Part shown: positions 51,942 through 60,983 of the stretch, in pieces
How the letters are laid out: each line of letters opens with the position of its first letter
Numbering within the stretch: the stretch's first letter is position 1
Source of the DNA: Proteinivorax tanatarense
GTDB lineage: Bacteria > Bacillota > Proteinivoracia > Proteinivoracales > Proteinivoracaceae
NCBI RefSeq assembly: GCF_040267685.1
Contig: NZ_CP158367.1
Span: 2,170,001 to 2,234,000, forward strand
DNA length: 64,000 nt
Direction of reading: 5' to 3'
Program-made: the position numbers and the translations under genes
Notes under the pieces: model-generated
Database searches by the model: none
Told to the model about the DNA's origin: nothing
Seen by the model: only the letters and a program-made list of their open reading frames with translations

Positions 51942-53879
51942 ATGAACTATAAGAAACTTTTCTCCAAAGGTCAAATTGGAAAAATGCCGCTAAGGAACAG
52001 AATAGTTATGCCTGCTATGGGAACTGCTTTAGCTGGCAGTACTGGAGAAGCTTCTCCAGACATTATTAAGTATTATGAGGAAAGAGCTAAAGGTGGTTGT
52101 GGGCTTATAATTACCGAAATAACTAGGGTATGTGATGATTACGGAGTTGGAGTTGCTAACCAACTTTCCGCAACTAAACCCCAACACATCGCAAGCTTAC
52201 AAAAGCTAGCCAGAACACTGCACAAATATGACACAAAAGTATTTGTCCAGCTTCACCACCCTGGCAGAGAGACATATTCCAGACTTATAGGTGGCAAGCA
52301 AATTGTTGCACCTAGTGCTGTAATGTGTAAAGTAACTCAAGAAATGCCAAGAGAACTTACTACCGAGGAAGTTGAAGGCTTAGTTAGAAAGTTTGTTACC
52401 AGTGCAAAAATGGCCCAAATGGCTGGAATCGACGGGGTAGAACTTCATGCAGCCCATGGATATCTTATTAATCAATTCTTAAGTCCTTACACTAACAAAC
52501 GAACTGATAAATATGGTGGGCACTTTGCAAACAGGATGCGTTTCATATCGGAAATTATGGTTGGTATTAGACATATTTGTGGACCTGATTTCCCAGTCAG
52601 TGTACGAATTAGTGCCGACGAGTTTGTTGAGGGTGGCATTAATCTTGAAGAAGGAGTAAAAATTGCTCGTTATTTGGAAAGCATAGGTGTCAATGCTCTT
52701 AACGTAAGTGCTGGCATTTATGAAACTTCTGCGACAATTGTTGAACCAATGTCCTACCCACAAGGTTGGAAAAAGCATCTTGCCGAAGCAGTCAAGAAAG
52801 CTGTTAACATCCCAATAATTGCTGTCAATGTTATTAGAGAGCCACAATTTGCTGAAAATTTATTGGACAGTGGCAATGTTGACTTTGTTGGACTTGGTAG
52901 AGGATTACTTGCTGATCCACAATGGGCTAATAAAGCTAAAGAAAATAAAGATAAAGAAATTAGGCGTTGTATATCTTGTGTATACTGCTTTGAGCAGCTA
53001 ACTACAGGGGGAGTACTAAAATGTGCAGTAAACCCAAAAATGGGAAGAGAGCTGGAGTTTGAAAATCTTCCTGAAACTGGTGACAACAAAGTAGTAGTAA
53101 TAGTAGGTGCTGGTCCAGCTGGACTTGAAGCAGCTAGAGTTCTTAAGCTAAGAGGTTTTAGACCGATCGTTCTTGAAAAAGAAAATGATCTCGGTGGTGC
53201 TTTGCAAATAGCAAAGAAACCTCACCTAAAAGACAAAATCCAATGGTTGATAGATTATTACCAAGAACAAGTAAAGATTTTGGATATTGAAATAAACTTT
53301 GGAGTCAAAGCCACAGTAGAAAACATTAAAGATTTAGATCCCTATGCAATCTTTGTAGCTACTGGTGCTAGGCCAATAATACCTCAAGTTCCTGGTGCAA
53401 ATAATGAAAATGTATTTACAGCAGACGACGTTCTTAAAGGAATAGTTAGCGTTAAAGGCGAAAAAGTTGCTGTTATTGGCTCTGGCATGACCGGATGTGA
53501 AGCAGCAGAAATGTTAGCTATGGACGATAACGAGGTAGCTATTATCGAAATGCAAAAAGAAATTGCCGGTAACGTATACAAGCTCAATCGCTATGACATT
53601 ATGTCTAGACTAACTAAACATAAAGTTGAAATGCTTCCATGTAAAAAGTTGTTACAGATAACTGATCAAGGAGTAGCTTTGATGGATACCTTTACATCAG
53701 CTACATCTCTAAAACAAGCTGATAAAATCATTTTGGCTTTAGGAGTGCAGCCTAACAGCGAACTTATATCAAACTTAGAAGAAGATTTCGAGCGTGTTTA
53801 CGCTATAGGTGATGTTGCAAATCCAGGTCGCATCGGCGATGCAACCCGTCAAGGATTTGAAAAAGCGTCGATATTATAA
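51942..53879 (+). CDS. Old-yellow-enzyme/2,4-dienoyl-CoA reductase-like FMN/FAD/[4Fe-4S] enzyme
   Basis: 645 residues. N-terminal FMN barrel (PLRNRIVMPAMGT, HAAHGYLINQFLSPYTNKR), iron-sulfur ligands CISCVYC...C, then FAD/NAD(P) domain with VGAGPAGLEAA and VIGSGMTGCEAA. Same architecture as 2,4-dienoyl-CoA reductase, BaiCD/BaiH and trimethylamine dehydrogenase relatives; it reduces an activated C=C bond, substrate unknown. ATG at 51942 follows GAGGAGG. Operon with the SDR gene 34 bases on. Confidence 0.9.
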   Translation: MNYKKLFSKGQIGKMPLRNRIVMPAMGTALAGSTGEASPDIIKYYEERAKGGCGLIITEITRVCDDYGVGVANQLSATKPQHIASLQKLARTLHKYDTKVFVQLHHPGRETYSRLIGGKQIVAPSAVMCKVTQEMPRELTTEEVEGLVRKFVTSAKMAQMAGIDGVELHAAHGYLINQFLSPYTNKRTDKYGGHFANRMRFISEIMVGIRHICGPDFPVSVRISADEFVEGGINLEEGVKIARYLESIGVNALNVSAGIYETSATIVEPMSYPQGWKKHLAEAVKKAVNIPIIAVNVIREPQFAENLLDSGNVDFVGLGRGLLADPQWANKAKENKDKEIRRCISCVYCFEQLTTGGVLKCAVNPKMGRELEFENLPETGDNKVVVIVGAGPAGLEAARVLKLRGFRPIVLEKENDLGGALQIAKKPHLKDKIQWLIDYYQEQVKILDIEINFGVKATVENIKDLDPYAIFVATGARPIIPQVPGANNENVFTADDVLKGIVSVKGEKVAVIGSGMTGCEAAEMLAMDDNEVAIIEMQKEIAGNVYKLNRYDIMSRLTKHKVEMLPCKKLLQITDQGVALMDTFTSATSLKQADKIILALGVQPNSELISNLEEDFERVYAIGDVANPGRIGDATRQGFEKASIL

Positions 53880-53913
53880 ATATATCAAAACTATACGTTA
53901 AGGAGGTAGAAAA

Positions 53914-54768
53914 ATGAAAGAATTTAAAAACAAAACTGCTGTTATCACCGGTGCCGCCAATGGCTTTGGTTTAGAAGTAGCAAAAGAATGTGCTAGAAGA
54001 GAAATGAAAGTAGTGATGGCCGATATAGACTCAGAGGATCTAAAAAAATCTTCTCAAATCGTAAAAGATTTAGGTGCAGAAGTTTTAGCTGTTGAGATGG
54101 ATACATCTGTACTTGAAGAAATGGAAAATTTAGCTAAACAAACATTAGATACCTTTGGCTCAGTAGATTTATTATTTAATAATGCAGGAGTGGTTGCCTC
54201 AGGCTCAGTTTGGGAAATGCCTATAAAAGATTGGGAATGGATTATGGGGGTAAATGTCTGGGGAATGATGTATGGATTAAAAGTTTTTGTTCCTATTATG
54301 TTAAAACAAAAAACTCCTTGCCATATTGTCAATGTTTCTTCCGTAGCCGGTTTACTAACAACGCCAAGCATGCCAGCTTACCACACAACTAAATTCGCTG
54401 TTGTAGGAATGACCGAGTCTGCTAATTATCAACTTCAAGCGATGAATGCCAACATTAAAATGTCGCTATACTGCCCAGGCTTTGTACAAACTGATTTGCA
54501 TAACTGTCATAAACGTCGTCCTCAGCGCTATGCTCTTGACGACAATCCTTACTACCAAAGTGCCAGCTACAAAATAGGTCTAGAAAAAGCTAAACATGTA
54601 ATCACAACAGGTATTCCAATAAACTCAGTTGCTCAAAGTGTATTCACCGCCATCGAAGAAGAACAGTTTTACATTTTAACTCACCCTCAATATAACCCAG
54701 TTATCGGGATGAGAGTTAAAAATATGCTAGAAGGTAAAAATCCTTCAGCAGAATTTTTTAGGAGATAA
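53914..54768 (+). CDS. Short-chain dehydrogenase/reductase
   Basis: 284 residues. SDR motifs: TGAANGFG (NAD(P) binding), NNAG, and catalytic YHTTK preceded by NVSS. C-terminal region longer than minimal SDRs. Likely oxidises or reduces a hydroxy/keto group of the substrate whose C=C bond is handled by the preceding enzyme. ATG follows AAGGAGG. Confidence 0.9.
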   Translation: MKEFKNKTAVITGAANGFGLEVAKECARREMKVVMADIDSEDLKKSSQIVKDLGAEVLAVEMDTSVLEEMENLAKQTLDTFGSVDLLFNNAGVVASGSVWEMPIKDWEWIMGVNVWGMMYGLKVFVPIMLKQKTPCHIVNVSSVAGLLTTPSMPAYHTTKFAVVGMTESANYQLQAMNANIKMSLYCPGFVQTDLHNCHKRRPQRYALDDNPYYQSASYKIGLEKAKHVITTGIPINSVAQSVFTAIEEEQFYILTHPQYNPVIGMRVKNMLEGKNPSAEFFRR

Positions 54769-54776
54769 AACAACAT

Positions 54777-54815
54777 AAAATGAGCTGTCTCAATATAAGG
54801 AGACAGCTCATTTTA
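54777..54815 (+). terminator. Terminator of the flavoenzyme/SDR operon
   Basis: Stem AAAATGAGCTGTCTC / GAGACAGCTCATTTT with following TATCTTTTTC. The 54816-55080 gap holds only the AT-rich upstream region of the third chemoreceptor gene. Confidence 0.88.
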
Positions 54816-55080
54816 TCTTTTTCTCAAATATACTAAAGCCTTACAATTAACCTTTTTATCTTAAAGAAAGCTCGTCTAAAAGATTCGCTTAAATAAACCA
54901 AAAATGAACCCCCATTAAAAAACATACAAATAATTATGTGTAATTACTTGTGTATGTTCTAAAATATGTAGAAAAGTTATTTATTAAGACCTATGCTATT
55001 TTGCATTAATTTTAGAGGTTTTTGTCATGTTTCGTCGAATGTTGTATCTAATAAAAAGTTTTAAGAAGGAGGAAAGAAAA

Positions 55081-56535
55081 ATGAACAACAAATTTATAAA
55101 AGCTTCTAACCAAGGTTTAATGTCTCTTTGTTTTATTATTGTTTTGTTAGTATCCTTAACCACCTTCTCATATGATACCATAGATATCGGAATCTATATT
55201 CTAATATTAATATCTTGGATAACATTAGGGTACAGTTTTTACCGCTTTAAAAAGAATTCCGCAGATAAATATATAAAGTATATCTTAGCTTTATCATTTA
55301 TGGGTACTCATCTCTATACTACAGTAACTTCTACCGATGTACTATCTTTCACTTTTGCCTTTCCGTTAATAGGCGCCTTTGCTATTTATGGCAATAAAGG
55401 CTTAACTGCCTCTGTTTCTTCTGTTATTATCATTGCTAACCTTATTAATATTTTATCAGGCAAATTTGAACAACAACATGTAGTTAACATCATTGTTGTA
55501 ATAACCTTAACCATCTTTGTTCAATTTGTAAACACTGCAATAATAGGAAAATCTAGCAAAGAAAACAGTGATTACATAAAGAAAATGGAAGAAGAAAAGC
55601 GCAAAAAAGATAAAATAATAACATCGTTAATAAATACAACAGAGGAGCTTGCAAGTTCCTCTCACACCCTTACAACAACTGTAAAAGAAACGTCTACTTC
55701 CATAGATGAAGTTTCAAGGGTAATTGAAGAAATAGCAAAAAGTTCTTCAGTCCAGGCTGAAGATACCGAAGAGGGTGCAAAGGAAGCTGAAGGCTTATCA
55801 AATAGTATGGAGCAAATAATTTCAGCCACGAATAGTTTAAGAGACATCACTACTTCCACAGAAACTCTAAAAAATAACGGTCTTAATACTCTTAAAGACC
55901 TTAACGCCAAGACTAAAGAAAGTAATGAAGCTATATCACTGCTTAGGGAAATGATAGATAAAACAAACACCAGTACCGAATCAATTAATATAGCAAGTAG
56001 TTCTATCAGCGAAATAGCGGAACAAACAAATCTTTTAGCATTAAATGCCGGCATTGAAGCTGCCAGAGCTGGTGAAGCAGGGAAAGGTTTTGCAGTTGTC
56101 GCAGAAGAAATAAAAAAATTGGCGGAACAGTCGGCTAAGTCTGCCGCTGAAATCAACAATGTTATCCAAACTCTTAAGGAAAGTACAGACTTAACCCATG
56201 GAAACATGGAAAAAGCTTTAGAAATTATAAACTCACAAACAAACTCTATTGAACAAACCCAATCAGTATTTAATGATTTAGCTGATTCCATTGAAAGCAC
56301 TAAATCAAAAGTCAATGTCCTTAAAGATACAGAAGAAAATATGATACAAATGAAGGAAAAGATTTTAGATTTAATTCAAAATCTCAGTTCAATAGCACAA
56401 CAAAATGCAGCCAGCACCGAAGAAGTTTCCAGCTCAGTACAAGAACAGGCAACTTCAATAGATGGTATAACTTCTATCAGCGTGAAACTGGATAAACTAG
56501 CTCAAGAATTAAAAGAAACTGCTGATGATTTTTAG
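55081..56535 (+). CDS. Methyl-accepting chemotaxis protein, paralogue 3
   Basis: 484 residues, collinear with the other two. The hairpin tip reads [16 protein letters not shown], with Gly replacing the usual Ser, and [15 protein letters not shown] at 55081 follows GAAGGAGG; the upstream start at 55027 has no site. The hairpin after the gene lacks a T tract and is followed directly by a group II intron remnant. Confidence 0.9.
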   Translation: MNNKFIKASNQGLMSLCFIIVLLVSLTTFSYDTIDIGIYILILISWITLGYSFYRFKKNSADKYIKYILALSFMGTHLYTTVTSTDVLSFTFAFPLIGAFAIYGNKGLTASVSSVIIIANLINILSGKFEQQHVVNIIVVITLTIFVQFVNTAIIGKSSKENSDYIKKMEEEKRKKDKIITSLINTTEELASSSHTLTTTVKETSTSIDEVSRVIEEIAKSSSVQAEDTEEGAKEAEGLSNSMEQIISATNSLRDITTSTETLKNNGLNTLKDLNAKTKESNEAISLLREMIDKTNTSTESINIASSSISEIAEQTNLLALNAGIEAARAGEAGKGFAVVAEEIKKLAEQSAKSAAEINNVIQTLKESTDLTHGNMEKALEIINSQTNSIEQTQSVFNDLADSIESTKSKVNVLKDTEENMIQMKEKILDLIQNLSSIAQQNAASTEEVSSSVQEQATSIDGITSISVKLDKLAQELKETADDF

Positions 56536-56546
56536 ATTAATAAAAT

Positions 56547-56578
56547 AAGCTCTTCCCTTTTAGATAAGGGAAGAGCTT
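56547..56578 (+). terminator. Terminator stem after chemoreceptor 3, T tract missing
   Basis: Stem AAGCTCTTCCCTT / AAGGGAAGAGCTT, but the following bases are AGGGAGTATA rather than T residues. The intron remnant begins immediately after, so the T tract may have been lost when the intron was truncated. Confidence 0.55.
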
Positions 56579-56580
56579 AG

Positions 56581-56838
56581 GGAGTATAAATAATTCCTCC
56601 CATAAATCTACCACATTACTCCTTACGATTCGGGTAGTGTTCGACTTTGTTTTGTACTACAAACTCGTCCGTCCTAAGCAAGCCTTGTATGTGGTTTGTG
56701 TTCCTCAGACCGGGATTTTGCTTAAGGCTTCCTTCAGATTCCACCTCACGATGGACACCCTTGCCTTTGGCTAGTGGTTCCCACTACCAAGCCCACAGCG
56801 GACTTTCACCGCCAAGTTAACGCACATGCTGGGCGCAC
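56581..56838 (-). mobile_element. Group IIC intron remnant (domain I only)
   Basis: Read on the minus strand it begins GTGCGCCCAGCATG, then GGTGAAAGTCC, CAAGGGTGTCC, GTGGAATCTGAAGGAAGC, GGTCTGAGGAACAC, GAGTTTG and ACAAAACAAAGTC. These are domain I landmarks of bacterial class C group II introns (Oceanobacillus type). No reverse transcriptase, domain V or VI follows; the rest is deleted. It sits directly downstream of the protease terminator, the usual target of class C introns. Confidence 0.85.
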
Positions 56839-56841
56839 AGT

Positions 56842-56879
56842 AAAAAACACCTGCAGACAAAAACCTGCAGGTGTTTTTA
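56842..56879 (-). terminator. Terminator of protease 1
   Basis: Stem AAAAACACCTGCAG / CTGCAGGTGTTTTT. Duplicated exactly at 60945-60982. Confidence 0.9.
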
Positions 56880-56880
56880 C

Positions 56881-59800
56881 CTATTTAAGAAGCCCTCTTA
56901 ACGCTTCTTCAACTTCAGCATTTATAGCGGCATTGCCACCAGCTATATAGTAACGATTGAAATCTTCACCATTTACATCCAAATACTCACTTGTTACAGT
57001 CGGAAGGGAGGGTTCTCTAGATAGAACAACAGTACCATTCTTTTTAGCTGCTAATGCCGCAGCTGTTAGTGAGTCGGCAAAGGAAGTTCCCGACGACACA
57101 AATACTGTGTCAGTTTCTATCTTCTCAGCAACTGCTATCGAAGTTTCATAGCGATCATCTCCACTAATTCGCTCAGCATTAGGTAGATTTTCCATAACTT
57201 CATCTGAAATTACCGCTTTTCCACCAATTACTAATGTGCTTTCAACATTATGATCTTTAATAAATTCTAATGTATCTTCTTTAGCATCTTCAGTATCAAC
57301 TAATAAAATAGGTGCATTGTTATTAGCTGCTAGCGGTGCTGCAGATAATCCATCAGGGAAGTTGTTTCCGTAAGCAACAACCACTTGCTTAACTTTTTCT
57401 GTATCTCCTACTACTTTCTCAGAAATTAGTTTAGCAGTTTCAAAACGATCTTCACCGCCAATTCTTTCAACATCTAAAGACATCTGTTTAAGCTGGTCTT
57501 TAATGTCATCAGAAACAGCGTTCTTACCTCCTAAAATGATTACATTCCCTGCTCCTAGTCTCTCAATTTCACCTAAGGTATTGTCAGATAATGTGTCTGT
57601 TTGTGTGAGTAAGATTGGTGCATCTAATTTCTTTGATAACGGAACTCCTGCTAAAGAGTCTGCAAAATCATCAGCTCTTGCAAGAATTACTGTATCAGAT
57701 TGTTCCCAACCATATTTTGAAATTTCAGTAGCTGTTTCAAATCTATTATCTCCAGCTAATCTCTCTACATATTTCTTAAAGATTTGTAAATCGTGTCCTT
57801 TTACTTCGTTATCAGCATTAACAACTATTTTAATATCATTATAACCATCTTCTATTTCAATAGCAGCTAGTGCCAAACCATCAGAACCTACTTCTATAAG
57901 CTGCTGTTTTTCTCCATTCACTGTATAAGTTACAACAGCTCCCGACTCTGCTTCGGTTTTTATATACACAGAATCGCTAGTTATATAAGGCGTCTCATAT
58001 AAATCTTCTAAGGAGTAAATTGGCTTATCAATTTTAACTACAGTAACTTCTTTAGAGCTTGTTACGCCATAAGGAGTTGTAGCTTCAATTAAGAATGTGT
58101 TTTCTCCTTTTTCTAAGGTTACTTCTAATCCAACACCTTTATCAAGCTCAATAGCTTTTTTTCCATCAATTAGTACTTCGGAATCTACATCTGTAGATAC
58201 ATTTAATGTGTAGTCTTTGTCTTTAGAGTAGCTTTTACTTTCTAAGTTTATATTAGGAACCTCCGTATTAACCTCAAATGTTTCATAAACCAGATCCATA
58301 TCACCAGCATCTGGCATTGGTAAGTTAGGAATTCCCCACTCTGCGTAAACTTGTAAAATATATTCACCATCTTCTAATTCTCCTAGGTTAGTGTTATGCA
58401 AAGTCCAAGTTCCTGCAGAGAGACCGTTTTTAGCTTCACTAACATTATGAACTAAATTACCTTCTCTATCCAATACATTTACTTCAACAAATTCTGCAGC
58501 CATTCCTAGAGTAAAGGTAATATCAACAGAGTCAGTTTGGCTTAGTTTTCTGTCCATACGAAGGTCACTTGTAAAGAAATCTTCTATTATTCCCTCGTAA
58601 TAGTAAGCTGTTACTTGAAGGCTGTCAAAGTATTCTTCATCTTCTCCCTCTAGTTCTATTCCTTCAGTTGGTGTTAGCATTAGATAGCCTTCATGCGGGC
58701 CTTCTTTAAGATCTTCTAAGTTAAAGTTAACATCAAATTCAGCTTCGCTATTAGCATCTACAGTAATTTGGTCTACAAAAGTAGCTTCTAATGAATCTGA
58801 AATAAGCTCGATATCATAGGTTATTTCTTCGTCGCTTGTATTCTTAACTGTAACAGTGTTATCTTCACCAGATACGTTTAAGCTTAAGCTACCTGGCACA
58901 GCAACACCTCGTGATTTAGCTGCAGCTTGCAAGTCCATAATTCCTGACCCTTGAGTTGTTACCGCATATTTTTCATCATTTTCGTCTTCCAACCACCAAG
59001 GAGTGTTCATAAGAAGAGCTTTTGTCTCTTCTACAGTTAAATCAGGTTTAAGCTGTCTCAGTAGTGCCACTCCACCAGCTACGTGAGGAGCAGACATACT
59101 TGTTCCGCTCATAGCTCCATAAGAATTATCACCTGATAGCGGTGCTGTAATTCCATCACCTGGAGCTGTAATGTCTGGCTTTAATGTATATGATGATGTC
59201 GGTCCAGCAGAACTAAAGTCAGACATTAAAAATTCTGGGTCTAAAAGATCTAGGGCAATTTTAAGTCCTGGATTTTTTTCCTTCTTTTCCAAAATATCCA
59301 ATGCTAAAGCTTTTTCTACACCAAATAATGGTAATGGCATCTCTCCTCCAATTGAAATACCGCCAGGCTCGAAAACTAAAAGACCTTCAGCACCACTTTC
59401 CGCTGCATAAATAATATCTGGAAATGCCCAGTTTCCAGCGTTAAAGTCTGCCCAATCAGCAATTAGGATCTTATCTTCCACGTCAAGCTCAGTCCACCCA
59501 GCTTTACCTCTGGTGTCAATTATGCCATACATCTCATTATCTGGTGCTGGGCCATCAGATGGGTTAATGTTGCTATCATAAACAGTACCATCCTCTAATG
59601 TTATAGAACCTCCAGCAATTTCTCCATAACTACCAACAGAAATTACTTGATCACCTGTAGACGGTGAACCTGTTGTCGGAAATTCATGCCCGTCATTACC
59701 TGCAGAAGCAACTACAACTACTCCTGCTTCTGCAGCTTGGTTTGCCGCTAAAGCTGTAGGAAAGTTAGGACAAGAAATAGAGTTACCTAAGCTTAAGTTT

Positions 59801-60672
59801 ATTACATCAGCTCTAGGTAAATCCCCTCCTGGATTAACAGCCCATTCAATTCCTGCTATAGTCCAACTAGTTAATCCTCTTCCATCATCTCCTAATGTTT
59901 TTATTCCATAAAGGTTAGCATCAGGGGCTACTCCTTGGTATTTGTTCTCACCACGTTGTATAGGATCCCCTGCTACAGTTCCGGCAACATGGGTTCCATG
60001 GTCTTGCCTATCCATCCAATCTTCATAGTCTACATTTCCATCTTCGTCCTCTGTAAAATTAACCCCCCCTAAGACTTTATGTTCAGGTCCAAATTTACCT
60101 TCAGTACCAAAAGCATCATGTGTCCAATCAATACCTGTATCAATGACAGCAACAACCATATCTTCACCGGTAACACCGTCACCTAAATCCCAAAGATACG
60201 GAGCATTTGTCCATTCTACTGATTCATCAGTTTGGGGTTCTACTGGTATACCAGGTACAGATTTTTCAGGAAGAGTTGGCACTTCCACCTCTACATCAGG
60301 AAAAACTGCTTTAACTCCTTCTAGTTCCTCTAATTGGGCTACATCACTAAAAGATATAGTAGAGCTAAAACCTGAAATAGTATGAGTATAAACATGCTTT
60401 GGGTTTAATTCTATACCTTTACTGTTAGCTTTTTCAAGCACACTTAACCTATTACTATTAATATTTTGCTCATATAAGCGTACACTATTTGTACTTAACT
60501 CTCCCTTACTTTTTAGTTTCATCTCGTATTCAAGAATCGGCTTATCTTCAAGCTGTACAATAACGTCAACCATTTGGTCTTGATCTCCTAGTTCAACTCT
60601 GGTCATAGCCATACTTGATCCGGAAAAAAGTAAAAGTAGTGATAACGATAAAGCTAATAATTTTCTTAACAA
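56881..60672 (-). CDS. Secreted S8 subtilisin-like protease with three cell-wall-binding (CWB2) repeats
   Basis: 1263 residues: signal peptide (1-22), inhibitor I9 prodomain (about 33-130), S8 domain with Asp178 (VIDTG), His225 (DHGTHVAG), Asn326 (SAGND) and Ser525 (SGTSMSAPH), interrupted by a PA insert (about 360-480) as in Vpr/lactocepin-type proteases. Beta-sandwich domains follow (about 600-970), then three CWB2 repeats from RLAGDNRFETA (971) to the end, anchoring it to wall polymers. TTG start at 60672 with GGAGGTG 7 bases upstream. Degrades extracellular protein. A near-copy lies upstream in transcription. Confidence 0.95.
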   Translation of the reverse strand: MLRKLLALSLSLLLLFSGSSMAMTRVELGDQDQMVDVIVQLEDKPILEYEMKLKSKGELSTNSVRLYEQNINSNRLSVLEKANSKGIELNPKHVYTHTISGFSSTISFSDVAQLEELEGVKAVFPDVEVEVPTLPEKSVPGIPVEPQTDESVEWTNAPYLWDLGDGVTGEDMVVAVIDTGIDWTHDAFGTEGKFGPEHKVLGGVNFTEDEDGNVDYEDWMDRQDHGTHVAGTVAGDPIQRGENKYQGVAPDANLYGIKTLGDDGRGLTSWTIAGIEWAVNPGGDLPRADVINLSLGNSISCPNFPTALAANQAAEAGVVVVASAGNDGHEFPTTGSPSTGDQVISVGSYGEIAGGSITLEDGTVYDSNINPSDGPAPDNEMYGIIDTRGKAGWTELDVEDKILIADWADFNAGNWAFPDIIYAAESGAEGLLVFEPGGISIGGEMPLPLFGVEKALALDILEKKEKNPGLKIALDLLDPEFLMSDFSSAGPTSSYTLKPDITAPGDGITAPLSGDNSYGAMSGTSMSAPHVAGGVALLRQLKPDLTVEETKALLMNTPWWLEDENDEKYAVTTQGSGIMDLQAAAKSRGVAVPGSLSLNVSGEDNTVTVKNTSDEEITYDIELISDSLEATFVDQITVDANSEAEFDVNFNLEDLKEGPHEGYLMLTPTEGIELEGEDEEYFDSLQVTAYYYEGIIEDFFTSDLRMDRKLSQTDSVDITFTLGMAAEFVEVNVLDREGNLVHNVSEAKNGLSAGTWTLHNTNLGELEDGEYILQVYAEWGIPNLPMPDAGDMDLVYETFEVNTEVPNINLESKSYSKDKDYTLNVSTDVDSEVLIDGKKAIELDKGVGLEVTLEKGENTFLIEATTPYGVTSSKEVTVVKIDKPIYSLEDLYETPYITSDSVYIKTEAESGAVVTYTVNGEKQQLIEVGSDGLALAAIEIEDGYNDIKIVVNADNEVKGHDLQIFKKYVERLAGDNRFETATEISKYGWEQSDTVILARADDFADSLAGVPLSKKLDAPILLTQTDTLSDNTLGEIERLGAGNVIILGGKNAVSDDIKDQLKQMSLDVERIGGEDRFETAKLISEKVVGDTEKVKQVVVAYGNNFPDGLSAAPLAANNNAPILLVDTEDAKEDTLEFIKDHNVESTLVIGGKAVISDEVMENLPNAERISGDDRYETSIAVAEKIETDTVFVSSGTSFADSLTAAALAAKKNGTVVLSREPSLPTVTSEYLDVNGEDFNRYYIAGGNAAINAEVEEALRGLLK

Positions 60673-60944
60673 AATAACACCTCCAAAAAATTTGTCAATT
60701 CACTTTTTCTACATTTTAACAATTTTTCCTGCAATATTTTTGAAATTTAACTAACTTTTTTTACATTTTCTAATTTTTCTTCATTTATGTGGTATTTTCT
60801 CTTACTTGTATAGCTTTAATCAAAGATTATGTCGCTGTTTTATAACTTTTTTACAGTTTATTTTATAAAAAATATAATCAATATAGTTAAGGAGAAGTTT
60901 TTAAACTTGTCCCACTCATTACAGCACCCTTCAGATTATGCACT

Positions 60945-60982
60945 AAAAAACACCTGCAGACAAAAACCTGCAGGTGTTTTTA
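60945..60982 (-). terminator. Terminator of protease 2
   Basis: Identical hairpin to 56842-56879, here without an intron behind it. The gap 60673-60983 otherwise holds the AT-rich upstream region of protease 1, with no gene I can support. Confidence 0.9.
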
Positions 60983-60983
60983 C

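Noticed and set aside
55662-56315. 217-codon open frame on the minus strand inside chemoreceptor 3
   Set aside because: Antisense shadow of a coiled-coil gene; similar frames recur opposite the paralogues, no ribosome site, composition typical of complementary strand.
57503-57844. 113-codon plus-strand frame, repeated at 61606-61947
   Set aside because: Identical because the underlying protease sequence is duplicated; antisense to CWB2 repeats and without a ribosome site.
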